Of a stretch of DNA of 64,000 nucleotides, positions 39,990 to 47,709 are shown in pieces (the first letter of the stretch is position 1; each line of letters starts with the position of its first letter). This DNA is from Pseudonocardia broussonetiae (GTDB taxonomy: Bacteria; Actinomycetota; Actinomycetes; Mycobacteriales; Pseudonocardiaceae), in the NCBI RefSeq assembly GCF_013155125.1, contig NZ_CP053564.1:1061501-1125500 (forward strand), given 5' to 3'. Under the pieces are notes generated by a model. The model searched no databases, had not been told where the DNA came from, and saw nothing but the letters and a program-made list of their open reading frames with translations. The position numbers were made by a program, and so were the translations under genes.

Positions 39990-41726
39990 ATGGGTGATGT
40001 CCTCGCTCGGCGCAGGCTCCTCACGTCGGCGAGGGCCCGGCTCCTGGACCACCCCGACGCCGACCTCCCGGGCATCCCGGACCAGGTCGCGGCGTCCTGG
40101 CGCCGCAGCGTCGCGAGCGGCGTCGACCCCACGGTCGTCACGAACCTGCACCACCCCGGCCTCGACGTCGAGTCGCGGCTCGTGCGCTGCGCCCGGCCCG
40201 TCGTCGAGCAGCTGGCCGAGCAGATCGGGGCCGTCCCGGTGTGCGTCGTGCTCACCGACGACCGCGCCCGCCTGCTCGTCCGCATCGACACGACGGCCGC
40301 GATCGGGCGCGCCGCCGACGAGAACTCCTTCGCGCAGGGCTACGGCTACGAGGAGGGCGCGGTCGGCACCAACGGCGTCGGCACCGTCCTGGAGGCCGGC
40401 CGGTCGGTGCACGTCGTCGGCGCCGAGCACTTCGTGGAGTCGCTGCACCCCTACGCGTGCGCCGGCGCCCCGGTGCGCGACCCGTTCACCGGGCGGGTCG
40501 AGGGCGTGCTCGACGTCAGCTGCCGGGCCGAGCACTCGTCGCCGATCCTGCACTCGCTGGTCGTCTCGGCCGCCACCCGCATCCAGGACGCGCTGCTGCA
40601 GGACCGCGACCGGGGGCAGCAGGCGGTGTTCGACCTCTACGCCCGCGTCGACGCCCGCGCCCGCCGCGCGGTGCTCGCGGTGGGCCGGCGGACGGTGCTG
40701 GCCAACACCCTGCTGCACACCCTGCTCGACCCGGGCGACCTCGCCGCGCTGCAGGACCACGCGCGCTTCCGGATGGTCCGCGAGCACGACGTCGACGACC
40801 GCCTCGACCTGCCGTCGGGGGTGCGGGTGCGCATGCGCGGCACCGTGGTCACCGTGGGCAGCTCGGTCGCCGGCCTGGTCGCGGCGGTCTCCGTGCTGCG
40901 GGAGGCCGACGGGATCGCGCTGCCCCGCAGCGTCGAGCGGCCGCTGCCCGAACCGGCGAGCTCCAGCCCCGCCTGGCGGGGGGCGTGGACGTCGGCCGCG
41001 GAGGCGCTCCGGTCGGGGGCGCCGCTGCTCGTCGTCGGCGAGTCCGGGAGCGGGCGCCGCCGGCTGCTCACCGACCTCGACCGCGCGCTGCACGGTCCGG
41101 GGCACGTCGTCGAGATCGGCCCCGCCTCCGCCGACGCCGCCGACCGCGTCCGCCGCGCCGGGCCGTCACCGCTCGTCGTGCTCGCCGACGTCGACCGCTG
41201 GGACGGCGTGCCGCCCGGCCTGAACGCCGCGCTGCACGCGCACCGGGCCCGGCTCGCCGCGACCACCGCCGGCGGCGCGCGCCACGGGGCGGCGGTCGCC
41301 GGGGTGCTGGCCGGGTTCCGGCGCTCGGTGACGGTGCCGCCCCTGCGCAACCGGTCGGGCGACCTGCCGTCGCTGGTCACCGACCTGCTGGCCGACCTGG
41401 CGCCCGGCCGGGACGCGCGGCTCTCGGCCGAGGCGCTGCGCGCACTGGCCCGGCACAGCTGGCCGGGCAACGTGCGGGAGCTGCGCGACGCCCTCGGGGC
41501 GGCCCTGCTGCACCGCCCGGTGGGGATGGTGGAGGTCGGCGACCTGCCCGCGTCCTGCCAGAGCGCCCCCCGCTCGGCGCTGCGCCCGGTCGACCAGGCC
41601 GAGCGCGACGCGATCGTGCTGGCGCTGCGCGAGTCGGCCGGCAACCGGGCGGCGGCGGCCGCGGCGCTGGGCGTGGCCCGGTCGACGCTCTACCGCAAGA
41701 TCGCGCAGTACGGGATCACCGCCTGA
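39990..41726 (+). CDS. AcoR/MimR-like GAF-AAA-Fis transcriptional regulator
   Basis: This 578-residue regulator starts at ATG 39990 with AAGGAGG upstream. It has an N-terminal GAF region (VVEQLAEQIGAVPVCVVLTD, ADENSFAQGYGYEEGAVGTNGVGTVLEAG, GRVEGVLDVSC). The central AAA+ remnant has a Walker-A-like GESGSGRRRLL near residue 352, LRNRSGDLPSLVTDLL and SWPGNVRELRDAL. A Fis-type helix-turn-helix ends the protein (GNRAAAAAALGVARSTLYRKI). The sigma-54 contact motif GAFTGA is absent, and no Walker B DE pair is clear. Actinobacterial relatives such as MimR activate ketone and propane monooxygenase operons without sigma-54. It is divergent from the monooxygenase/hydrolase operon, its probable target. 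Confidence 0.9.
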   Translation: MGDVLARRRLLTSARARLLDHPDADLPGIPDQVAASWRRSVASGVDPTVVTNLHHPGLDVESRLVRCARPVVEQLAEQIGAVPVCVVLTDDRARLLVRIDTTAAIGRAADENSFAQGYGYEEGAVGTNGVGTVLEAGRSVHVVGAEHFVESLHPYACAGAPVRDPFTGRVEGVLDVSCRAEHSSPILHSLVVSAATRIQDALLQDRDRGQQAVFDLYARVDARARRAVLAVGRRTVLANTLLHTLLDPGDLAALQDHARFRMVREHDVDDRLDLPSGVRVRMRGTVVTVGSSVAGLVAAVSVLREADGIALPRSVERPLPEPASSSPAWRGAWTSAAEALRSGAPLLVVGESGSGRRRLLTDLDRALHGPGHVVEIGPASADAADRVRRAGPSPLVVLADVDRWDGVPPGLNAALHAHRARLAATTAGGARHGAAVAGVLAGFRRSVTVPPLRNRSGDLPSLVTDLLADLAPGRDARLSAEALRALARHSWPGNVRELRDALGAALLHRPVGMVEVGDLPASCQSAPRSALRPVDQAERDAIVLALRESAGNRAAAAAALGVARSTLYRKIAQYGITA

Positions 41727-41736
41727 CGCGCCTGCC

Positions 41737-42525
41737 TCAGGTCCGTTCCGCGAAGCGGACGAGGGCCTGCTGCGCGTCCCGGTACGACGTCGCCGCCACC
41801 GGGGGCTCGCCGGCGCGGATCGCCGTCGCCACCCCGACCGCGGCGTCGAGGGCGGCGCGGTAGGGCAGCGAGCCGGTGCTGACGCGGCGGACGCCCAGGC
41901 CGCCCAGCTCGTCGAGCGTGCGGCCGGGCACGGCGAGGACGTTGACGGGCACCGGGATCGCCGCCGCCAGCTCGCGCAGCTCGCCGGGGTCGGTGGCGCC
42001 GGGGACGAAGACGCCGTCGGCGCCGGCCGCGACGTAGACCTCGGCCCGCCGGAGGACGGCCGGGACGGTCGCGTCCTCGCCCAGCCAGTAGTCGTCGACG
42101 CGGGCGTTGATGAAGATCTCCGGGCACCGCTCCCGGATCGCCGCGATCTTCTCCGCGTGCGCCGCGGGGTCGACGAGCCGGCCGTCGGTGCCGTCCTCGA
42201 CGTTGACGCCCGCGCACCCCAGCCCGGCGACGTAGGCCGCGACCTCCTCGGGGTCGTCGGAGTACCCGTCCTCGACGTCGGCGGACACGTGCGCGTCCAG
42301 CGGCGCGAGCGCCCGCACCAGCGCCGCGGTGGCGTCGCGGCTGGCGCGGCCGCCGTCCGGCCGGCCCGCGGCGGCGCCGACCCCGAAGCTCGTCGTGCCC
42401 ACCGCGGGGAAGCCCGCGTCGACGAACGCGACCGCCGACGCGACGTCCCAGGCGTTGGGCAGCAGCAGCGGGCGCTCACCCCTGTGCAGGTCGTGGAAGC
42501 GCGGTCGCCGGGACTCGGTGGGCAC
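41737..42525 (-). CDS. isocitrate lyase/PEP mutase-family protein
   Basis: This 262-residue alpha/beta-barrel enzyme of the PEP mutase/methylisocitrate lyase group has LLLPNAWDVASAVAFVDAGFPAVGTTSFGVG at the start, the metal-binding SADVEDGYSDDPEE and VNVEDGTDG. The catalytic loop region near INARVDDYW has R and DDY in place of the KKCG-type loop of isocitrate lyases. That matches the large uncharacterised actinobacterial subgroup. Reactions in the superfamily make or break C-C or C-P bonds next to a carboxylate. The substrate is unknown. It is convergent with the AcoR-like gene (10-base gap). Confidence 0.88.
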   Translation of the reverse strand: MPTESRRPRFHDLHRGERPLLLPNAWDVASAVAFVDAGFPAVGTTSFGVGAAAGRPDGGRASRDATAALVRALAPLDAHVSADVEDGYSDDPEEVAAYVAGLGCAGVNVEDGTDGRLVDPAAHAEKIAAIRERCPEIFINARVDDYWLGEDATVPAVLRRAEVYVAAGADGVFVPGATDPGELRELAAAIPVPVNVLAVPGRTLDELGGLGVRRVSTGSLPYRAALDAAVGVATAIRAGEPPVAATSYRDAQQALVRFAERT

Positions 42526-42546
42526 GGGCGGCTCCTGTCGTCGGGG

Positions 42547-42954
42547 TCACCTCGCGATCGCCAGGCGCTCCTCCACGCGGTCGGGCAGGCGCAGGCGTTC
42601 GGGAGCTGCAGTGTGCAGCACCGCGGACAGCTCGGCGCCCTCCGGAACCCCGCCGGGGTGCCGGTCGTGGAGGGTGAGGGTCACGAGCTCCCAGCCGCGC
42701 GGGTCGATGCCGTACGCCCCCAGCTGCGCCTCCCCCACGGCGACGGCAGACGCCAGCCGGGCGTCGGTCGCGCGGGCCATCCCGACGATGTCTACGTCAG
42801 CTGCCAGCGCGGTCTTCCGGCGTACCGCGTGAGACGGCGGGGTCGGCCAGTCCGGCGCGGGGTCCATCAGGTGCCCGGTGGCGGCGACGCGGTCCCGGAT
42901 GATCCGCATGTCGTAGTCGGCGGGCAGGGTGACCTCGTACTGCATCGCGATCAC
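42547..42954 (-). CDS. DUF4865-like protein, apparently missing its middle
   Basis: The N-terminus (MIAMQYEVTLPADYDMRIIRDRV) and the C-terminal half (ARLASAVAVGEAQLGAYGID, RGWELVTLTLHDRHP) match the DUF4865 family as I remember it. The family is normally about 185 residues and this one has 135. The central segment with the conserved FPGL.KAYL and aromatic residues is lacking after residue 30, where DPAPDWPTPPSHAVRRKT is unlike the family. The GTG start at 42954 overlaps the stop of the TetR remnant (GTGA), as in intact TetR/DUF4865 pairs. It is probably an internal-deletion product and may be non-functional. Function of the family unknown. Confidence 0.6.
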   Translation of the reverse strand: MIAMQYEVTLPADYDMRIIRDRVAATGHLMDPAPDWPTPPSHAVRRKTALAADVDIVGMARATDARLASAVAVGEAQLGAYGIDPRGWELVTLTLHDRHPGGVPEGAELSAVLHTAAPERLRLPDRVEERLAIAR

Positions 42955-43262
42955 CGGGCGACCTCCAGTCCCCTCAGCAGCGCGAGCAGCCCCCGGACGG
43001 CCGCGGCGAACCGCTCCTCGTCGAGCTCGGCCCGCGCCAGCACGTACCCGCCCTGCAGGGTCGCCAGGATCGTCCCGGCGAGGTCGTCGGGCGCGATCTC
43101 GCCCCGCTCCTGCCGCTGCGCGACCACCGCGGCGAGCGCACCCCGCGATCCCGCGAGCGCCTCGGCCACCGGCTCGCGCAGGGCGTCCGCGGTGACCACG
43201 TCGGGGTCCTGGGTCAGGCGGCCGATGCGGCAGCCAGGCTGCCCTGCCCCACCCAGCCGGAG
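42951..43262 (-). pseudogene. C-terminal remnant of a TetR-family regulator
   Basis: The frame from about 43235 to 42951 encodes PGCRIGRLTQDPDVVTADAL, then EPVAEALAGSRGALAAVVAQRQERGEI and LQGGYVLARAELDEERFAAAVRGLLALL. This is a good match to the ligand-binding C-terminal half of TetR regulators that accompany DUF4865 genes. No N-terminal helix-turn-helix is present. Going upstream the frame meets the stop codon of the GreA-like gene at 43263-43265 directly, in the same frame. The 5' half was evidently deleted, and only a secondary GTG at 43199 could start it. A DNA-binding role is excluded. Confidence 0.6.
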
Positions 43263-43712
43263 TCAGCCGGCGGTGCGGTGCGGGACGGCGCTCACCAGCG
43301 TCACCCTCATCCGCGTCCCGTCCGGGGCCGCGTACTCGCGCTGCTCGCCGCCGACGGCCCCGGTGAGGGCCCGGCCGAGCGGCGACCGCGGGGAGCAGAG
43401 CTCGAGGTCGCCGGACGACGCGGCCCCCTCCCGGCCTCCCATCAGGAAGGTCTCGGTGGTGTCGTCGCCGTCGAAGCGGACGGTCAGGACCATGCCCGGC
43501 TCGGCCACCCCGTCGTCGGGCGGTTCGTGCACGACCGCACTCCGCACCACGTCCTGGAGGTGTCGGATGCGCATCTCGCGCTGCTCCTGCGCGCTCACGT
43601 CACCCGCGTCGGCGGTGCCGGCCTCGCGCTCGGCGAGCAGTGCGGCCAGCTCGCCCGCGACGCGCTCGTGGGCGTCGCGGGACAGCCAGACCTGATCGGT
43701 GCCCCGGTGCAT
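43263..43712 (-). CDS. GreA/GreB-family transcription elongation factor-like protein
   Basis: This 149-residue protein starts at ATG 43712 (MHRGTDQVWLSRDAHERVAGE). The N-terminal coiled coil is short and carries LAALLAEREAG and QREMRIRHLQDVVRSAVV. The C-terminal FKBP-like domain has GMVLTVRFDGDDTTETFLMGG and LELCSPRSPLGRALTGAVGGEQREYAAPDG, with SPxSPLGRAL matching GreA. GreA factors enter the RNA polymerase secondary channel. Actinobacterial paralogues such as this (Rnk/nucleoside-diphosphate-kinase-regulator-like) may have lost cleavage activity; the acidic tip D/E pair is not clear. It follows the DUF3040 gene on the same strand with 13 bases between. Confidence 0.85.
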   Translation of the reverse strand: MHRGTDQVWLSRDAHERVAGELAALLAEREAGTADAGDVSAQEQREMRIRHLQDVVRSAVVHEPPDDGVAEPGMVLTVRFDGDDTTETFLMGGREGAASSGDLELCSPRSPLGRALTGAVGGEQREYAAPDGTRMRVTLVSAVPHRTAG

Positions 43713-43725
43713 GTCGTCGGTCTCC

Positions 43726-44046
43726 TCACGTGGTGCCGTCGCTGGTCGGGCCGGACGGCGGTCTCGGCATCGCGCGTCGCCCCTCGGCCCACCGGACCGC
43801 GCGCACGACCAGCCGCGGCAGAGCCAGGAGCGCGACGAGGAACGCGAGGGCCGTGACCCAGCCGGGCAGGACCGCGAGCGCGACGAGGCCGAGCCCCAGC
43901 GCGAGGGGCAGGGCGTGCCGGACGGGGATCGGGTGGAGCGGCGCGACGGAGCTCGGATCGAACGCCGCCACGAACTCCGGGTCCTGCGCCCGGAGCTCTC
44001 GCTCCAGGGACGCCAGCACCTGTTGCTCAGCGGGCGAGAGGGGCAC
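43726..44046 (-). CDS. DUF3040-family small membrane protein
   Basis: This 106-residue protein starts at the GTG at 44046 with GGAGGA four bases upstream. It begins PLSPAEQQVLASLERELRAQDPEFVAAF, the conserved soluble N-terminus of DUF3040, then has two adjacent membrane helices (HALPLALGLGLVALAVLPGW and ALAFLVALLALPRLVVRAV) and a short basic/Pro-rich tail. It is a common small actinobacterial inner-membrane protein of unknown role. It overlaps the KhtT-like gene upstream by 20 bases, so the two are read together. Confidence 0.87.
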   Translation of the reverse strand: MPLSPAEQQVLASLERELRAQDPEFVAAFDPSSVAPLHPIPVRHALPLALGLGLVALAVLPGWVTALAFLVALLALPRLVVRAVRWAEGRRAMPRPPSGPTSDGTT

Positions 44047-44311
44047 GACGTCCTCCTGCTCCGGACTCGGGCTCGTCGTCGAGGAGGAGCTCCAGCCGCG
44101 CTCCGGTGAGCAGCGCGGCGACGGTCGCCGCCTGGGCCTCCCCGAGCCGCACCGTGCGGACCGGCTCGTCGGACCCTGCAACGGCGACTGCCAGGTGTCG
44201 GAAGCCGCACTCCTCGACGACGAGGGACAGCGCGGCGCCGTCCTCCGCCGGGATCGAGTAGTGCCACCCGATCCCCGGCAGCCGCCGCGCCCGGACGTCG
44301 ACGTCGGTCAT
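44027..44311 (-). CDS. KhtT N-domain-like protein without TrkA-C domain
   Basis: This 94-residue protein (MTDVDVRARRLPGIGWHYSI start) has LPGIG followed by a beta-rich segment and VRLGEAQAATVAALLTGARLEL. This resembles the N-terminal domain of cation:proton antiporter regulatory subunits (KhtT), where LPGIG.R.EF opens the domain and EEA..LA.LLG closes it. KhtT proteins add a TrkA-C ligand domain of about 70 residues, and this protein stops before it. No KhtU-type antiporter gene is adjacent. The similarity is from memory of motifs and moderate. It is first in a run with DUF3040 and the GreA-like gene. Confidence 0.6.
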   Translation of the reverse strand: MTDVDVRARRLPGIGWHYSIPAEDGAALSLVVEECGFRHLAVAVAGSDEPVRTVRLGEAQAATVAALLTGARLELLLDDEPESGAGGRRAPLAR

Positions 44312-44464
44312 CACGCTCTCCTCCTCCTCGTGGTCACGACACCGCAGCTCACGCGTCCGTTCGGGAAACGGCACGCGCTGGAGCCCGTTCGCGGTGTGAC
44401 TCCAGGGTCTCCCGGTGACGTCCTGCCGGTCCACGTCCACGACGTGCCACATCGGAGGGCGGGA

Positions 44465-44483
44465 GTTGCCGGATGTCGGCAAC
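44465..44483. promoter_or_regulatory. inverted repeat upstream of the PucR-family gene
   Basis: GTTGCCG (44465-44471), GATGT, CGGCAAC (44477-44483) is a perfect 7-bp-arm palindrome 43 bases before the PucR-family start and within the 214-base divergent gap. A TACAGT box follows at 44492. It may be an autoregulatory operator. Nothing else is recognisable in this gap. Confidence 0.45.
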
Positions 44484-44525
44484 ATCGCCACTACAGTGCC
44501 CGCACCGGGGCGGAGGGAGGACGAC

Positions 44526-45734
44526 GTGGCCGATCGCGGTCCGCGGCGCCCGGCCGGCGGGGGCCCCGACGACTCGTGGCTGGCCGACGTGGCGCGCGAC
44601 GCCTCCCGCGACGTCGGCGGTGTGCCCGTCGAACTGCTGGGCGACTACCTCCCGCTGCTCGCCGACGCGGCAGCCTCCGGGCGCCGGCCCGACGCCCGCG
44701 AGCTCGACGGCGTCGGTCTGCTCGGGCGGCGCGCCGCCGAGCTGGGCGTGTCGGCGGGCAGCGCCGTGCAGCTGTACCTGTCCGCGGCGCGGCGGCTGTG
44801 GCAGCAGCTGCCCGCGGTGGTCCGCTCGCGCGACAGCGAGGTCGTCCGGACCGCGGCCGCCGCCGTCCTGCACGTCGTCGACGAGGCCGTCGCGCGCCTG
44901 GTCGACGGCTACACCGACGCCCGACGCCAGATGGTGCGCTGGGAGGAGACGCTGCGCCGCGAGTTCATCGATGACCTGCTGCGCGGCGACGCCGACGTCG
45001 CCGGGCTGGCCGAGCGCGCGGTGCCGTTCGGCCTCGACATGGGCCGCCACCACCAGATCGCGCTGGCGGCGCCGTCAAGCCGCTCCGACGAGGCGGGGGC
45101 GGCGGTCGGCGCGCTGGAGCGTGCCGTCGTGCAGTGGGGCGGGGACCGCGACGTGCTCGTCGCCACGAAGGACGGCTGGATCGTCGCGATGACGCCGGCC
45201 GACACCGACGTGCCCGGCGCGGGCACCCTCGGCGACCTCCTGCTCGCCGAGCTCGGCCGCCTGCCCCGCGGGGAGCCGTGGCGCGTCGCCGTCGGCCGCC
45301 CCTACCCGGGCTCCTACGGCGTCGCCCGCTCCTACGAGGAGGCCCGCGAGGGCCTGACGATGGCCGTGCGCCTGGACCTGGACAACCCCCTGATCCGGGC
45401 CGAGCAGCTGCTCGTCTACCGGGTCCTGCTGCGCGACCAACCGGCCATCGCCGACCTGGTGCAGTCGGTGCTGGGGCAGCTGGTGCGCGCCCGCGGCGGC
45501 GCCGGACCCCTCCTCGCGACCCTCGACGCCTACTTCGCCGCGGGCGCCGTCACCGCCGAGACCGCCCGCCGGCTGCACCTGTCCGTCCGCGCGGTCACCT
45601 ACCGGCTCAACCGCATCGCGACGCTCACCGGCTACGACCCCACCGACCCGGCGCAGCGCTTCACCGTGCACGCCGCGGTGCTGGGGGCGAAGCTCCTGGG
45701 CTGGCCGCAGCGCGACCTGCCGGCGGACCGGTGA
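44526..45734 (+). CDS. PucR/CdaR-family transcriptional regulator
   Basis: This 402-residue regulator starts at the GTG at 44526 with GGAGGGAGG upstream. The N-terminal helical sensor-like region has LLGDYLPLLADAAASG, VGLLGRRAAELGVSAGSAVQLYLSAARRLWQQL and VDEAVARLVDGYTDARRQM, a RsbT-antagonist-like helical bundle. A GGDEF-like CdaR domain follows (WRVAVGRPYPGSYGVARSYEEAREGLTMA), then a C-terminal PucR helix-turn-helix (LDAYFAAGAVTAETARRLHLSVRAVTYRLNRIATLTG). Such regulators control purine, amino-acid or aromatic catabolism genes. It stands upstream of the nicotinate locus, with 94 bases to the MarR gene, but a functional link is not shown. Confidence 0.92.
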   Translation: MADRGPRRPAGGGPDDSWLADVARDASRDVGGVPVELLGDYLPLLADAAASGRRPDARELDGVGLLGRRAAELGVSAGSAVQLYLSAARRLWQQLPAVVRSRDSEVVRTAAAAVLHVVDEAVARLVDGYTDARRQMVRWEETLRREFIDDLLRGDADVAGLAERAVPFGLDMGRHHQIALAAPSSRSDEAGAAVGALERAVVQWGGDRDVLVATKDGWIVAMTPADTDVPGAGTLGDLLLAELGRLPRGEPWRVAVGRPYPGSYGVARSYEEAREGLTMAVRLDLDNPLIRAEQLLVYRVLLRDQPAIADLVQSVLGQLVRARGGAGPLLATLDAYFAAGAVTAETARRLHLSVRAVTYRLNRIATLTGYDPTDPAQRFTVHAAVLGAKLLGWPQRDLPADR

Positions 45735-45828
45735 CCGGGCGTCCTCCCCCGTGCACGTGTCTAAGCTGGGAGTTCGTCTGGCGCCGCCGCGAGCCGAGTC
45801 GGCGGGCCGTGAAGGAGGGGCAGTCACG

Positions 45829-46338
45829 TTGTCCGAGGCCGCACCGCTCGGCGAGGCGGGACCGAGGCGGGGTCGACGGGTGGCGCTCAGCCCGCCGGTC
45901 GACCTGACGGCCGCTCCCGGCTACGGCGCCCGTCGCATGTACCAGGCGTACCTCGCGGCGTGGACCCGTCACGTCGACCCCGTCCTGACCGGGCCCCAGT
46001 TCGCGGTGCTGTCCGCGATCCGGGCCTACCCCGACACCGACCAGAGCTCGCTCGCCGGCGCCGTCGCCCTCGACACCTCGACCATGGCCGACGTCTGCCG
46101 GCGCATGGAGCGGCGCGGCCTGATCCGGCGGTCGGAGTCGTCGCAGGACGCGCGGCGCAAGCTGCTGTCCCTGACCGACGCCGGTGCCGAGGCCCTCGCC
46201 ACGACGTTCGACCGGACGCGGGCGCTGGACGAGGCGCTGCTCGCGCACCTGCCCGAGGAGGACCGGGCGCGCATCGCCGAGCTGCTCAACGACCTCGGCC
46301 GCGCCTGGGAAGCCGTCGCCGACGGTGAGCTGGAGTAG
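45829..46338 (+). CDS. MarR-family regulator of the nicotinate locus (NicR-like)
   Basis: This 169-residue MarR protein carries YGARRMYQAYLAAWTRHVDPVLTGPQFAVLSAIRAYPDTDQSSLAG, recognition helix LDTSTMADVCRRMERRGLIRRSESSQDARRKLLSLTDAG (with the wing DxRRxxLxLT) and C-terminal dimer helices. The start is unsure: TTG 45829 (LSEAAPLGE) has AAGGAGG ten bases upstream and is chosen. Pseudomonas NicR is a MarR repressor that responds to 6-hydroxynicotinate, and the position at the head of the cluster suggests the same role. The repeated promoter element at 46371 and 57014 is its likely binding site. Confidence 0.88.
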   Translation: MSEAAPLGEAGPRRGRRVALSPPVDLTAAPGYGARRMYQAYLAAWTRHVDPVLTGPQFAVLSAIRAYPDTDQSSLAGAVALDTSTMADVCRRMERRGLIRRSESSQDARRKLLSLTDAGAEALATTFDRTRALDEALLAHLPEEDRARIAELLNDLGRAWEAVADGELE

Positions 46339-46370
46339 CAGGACCTTCCGAGATCGTCCCCCGAAAACTC

Positions 46371-46399
46371 TTGCGTATCCGGATAGTACGTGTTCGGAT
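46371..46399 (+). promoter_or_regulatory. nicotinate regulon promoter/operator, copy 1
   Basis: -35 TTGCGT (46371-46376), 17-base spacer, -10 TCGGAT (46394-46399). The spacer carries TATCCGGATA and CGTA-N9-TACG. The block is nearly identical to one before the NicX gene at 57014-57042 (24 of 29 positions agree), with the same spacing. It drives the monooxygenase/transporter/hydroxylase operon. Confidence 0.7.
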
Positions 46400-46429
46400 T
46401 AGTTGACGAGGACGGAAGGGGTGGTCGAC

Positions 46430-47698
46430 GTGGCACCGAGCCAGTCGTTCGAGGTGACCGTGGCGGGCGGTGGACTGGGCGGGCTCACCACCGCGCTGGC
46501 GCTTCGCCAGAAGGGCCTCCGGGTCACCGTGCTGGAGGCCGCACCGCAGCTGGGCGAGGTGGGCGCCGGCATCCAGACCGCCCCCAACGCCAGCCGGATC
46601 CTGGTGGGCCTGGGTCTGCGAGGAGCGCTGCAGCGGATCCACACCGAGCCCCAGGACCAGGTCCGGCGGCGGTGGGCCGACGGCAGCGTCATCGCGTCCC
46701 TGCCGCTGGCCCGGCGGGTCGTCGACCAGTACGGCGCGCCCTACTGGCACTACCACCGCGCCGACCTGCACGCGGTGCTCCTGGAGGCGTGCCTGGACCC
46801 GGCGGGCCCCGGCCCGGTCGTGGCCGTGCACACCGACGCGCAGGTGGTGGAACTGGACCGCAGCGACGCCGAGCGCCCGGTGGCGGTCACCGCGCGCGGT
46901 GACCGGTACGCCGCCGACGTCCTGGTCGGCGCCGACGGCATCCGCTCCGCGGTGCGCGACCTGGCCGGGTTCGACGACACCCTCGTGTTCTCCGGCGAGA
47001 TGGCCTACCGGGCGCTGATCCCGGGCGACTCGATCGTCGCCGACCCCGCCACGCGCTTCCTGGCCGACCGGTTCCAGTCGACGATCTGGTACGGGCCGGA
47101 CAAGCACCTGGTCCACTACATGATCCGCGGTGGGGAGCACCTCAACGTCGTGGCGATCGTGCCGTGCACCGCGGAGGTCCGGCGCGACTGGAGCGCACCG
47201 GCGTCGGCGGAGGACATGGTCGCCGACTTCGGTGACTGGGACGACCGCGTCGGCGCCATGCTGTCCAAGGCGAAGGACGACGTGTCGGTGTGGGCGCTGT
47301 TCCGCCGCCGGCGCGACCCGGTCTGGGTCGACGGCCGGGTCGCACTGCTGGGCGACGCCTGCCACGCGATGCTCCCCTACCAGGCGCAGGGCGCGTCCCA
47401 GGCGATGGAGGACGCCGCGGTGCTGGCCGAGGAGCTCGGTTCGGTGAGCCGCAACGGCGTCGACGGCGCGCTGGCGCGCTACGTCCACCGGCGGGCCAAG
47501 CACGCGGGCATGGTGCAGGACGCGTCGCTGCGCAACATGGACTTCTACCACCTCCCCGACGGCCCGGAGCAGCGCGAGCGCGACGAGAAGCTGCGCCGGT
47601 TCGACGGCGAGTCCGACGTCTCCTACGACTGGCTGTGGAACGGCAGTCCGCTGCACGACCCCGACAACGAGGCACTCACCTACCAGTTCGCACGGTGA
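46430..47698 (+). CDS. nicC: FAD-dependent aromatic hydroxylase, probable 6-hydroxynicotinate 3-monooxygenase
   Basis: This group A flavoprotein monooxygenase of 422 residues has the GxGxxG motif VAGGGLGGLTTALAL, the DG motif VLVGADGIRS near residue 165 and the GD motif ALLGDACHAMLPYQAQGASQAMEDA near 305. The family includes salicylate, 3-hydroxybenzoate and 6-hydroxynicotinate hydroxylases. Overall it looks as close to the salicylate/3-hydroxybenzoate type as to Pseudomonas NicC. The NicC role, decarboxylative hydroxylation to 2,5-dihydroxypyridine, is inferred from the NicX, NicD, NicF and NicE genes around it. GTG 46430 with GGAAGGGG eight bases upstream is preferred to TTG 46403. First gene of the operon after promoter copy 1. 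Confidence 0.78.
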   Translation: MAPSQSFEVTVAGGGLGGLTTALALRQKGLRVTVLEAAPQLGEVGAGIQTAPNASRILVGLGLRGALQRIHTEPQDQVRRRWADGSVIASLPLARRVVDQYGAPYWHYHRADLHAVLLEACLDPAGPGPVVAVHTDAQVVELDRSDAERPVAVTARGDRYAADVLVGADGIRSAVRDLAGFDDTLVFSGEMAYRALIPGDSIVADPATRFLADRFQSTIWYGPDKHLVHYMIRGGEHLNVVAIVPCTAEVRRDWSAPASAEDMVADFGDWDDRVGAMLSKAKDDVSVWALFRRRRDPVWVDGRVALLGDACHAMLPYQAQGASQAMEDAAVLAEELGSVSRNGVDGALARYVHRRAKHAGMVQDASLRNMDFYHLPDGPEQRERDEKLRRFDGESDVSYDWLWNGSPLHDPDNEALTYQFAR

Positions 47699-47709
47699 CG
47701 GGAGCAGGT

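Noticed and set aside
42951..43199. Intact small protein starting at the GTG at 43199
   Set aside because: The product is only the effector half of a TetR regulator, and recognisable TetR sequence continues upstream of the GTG.
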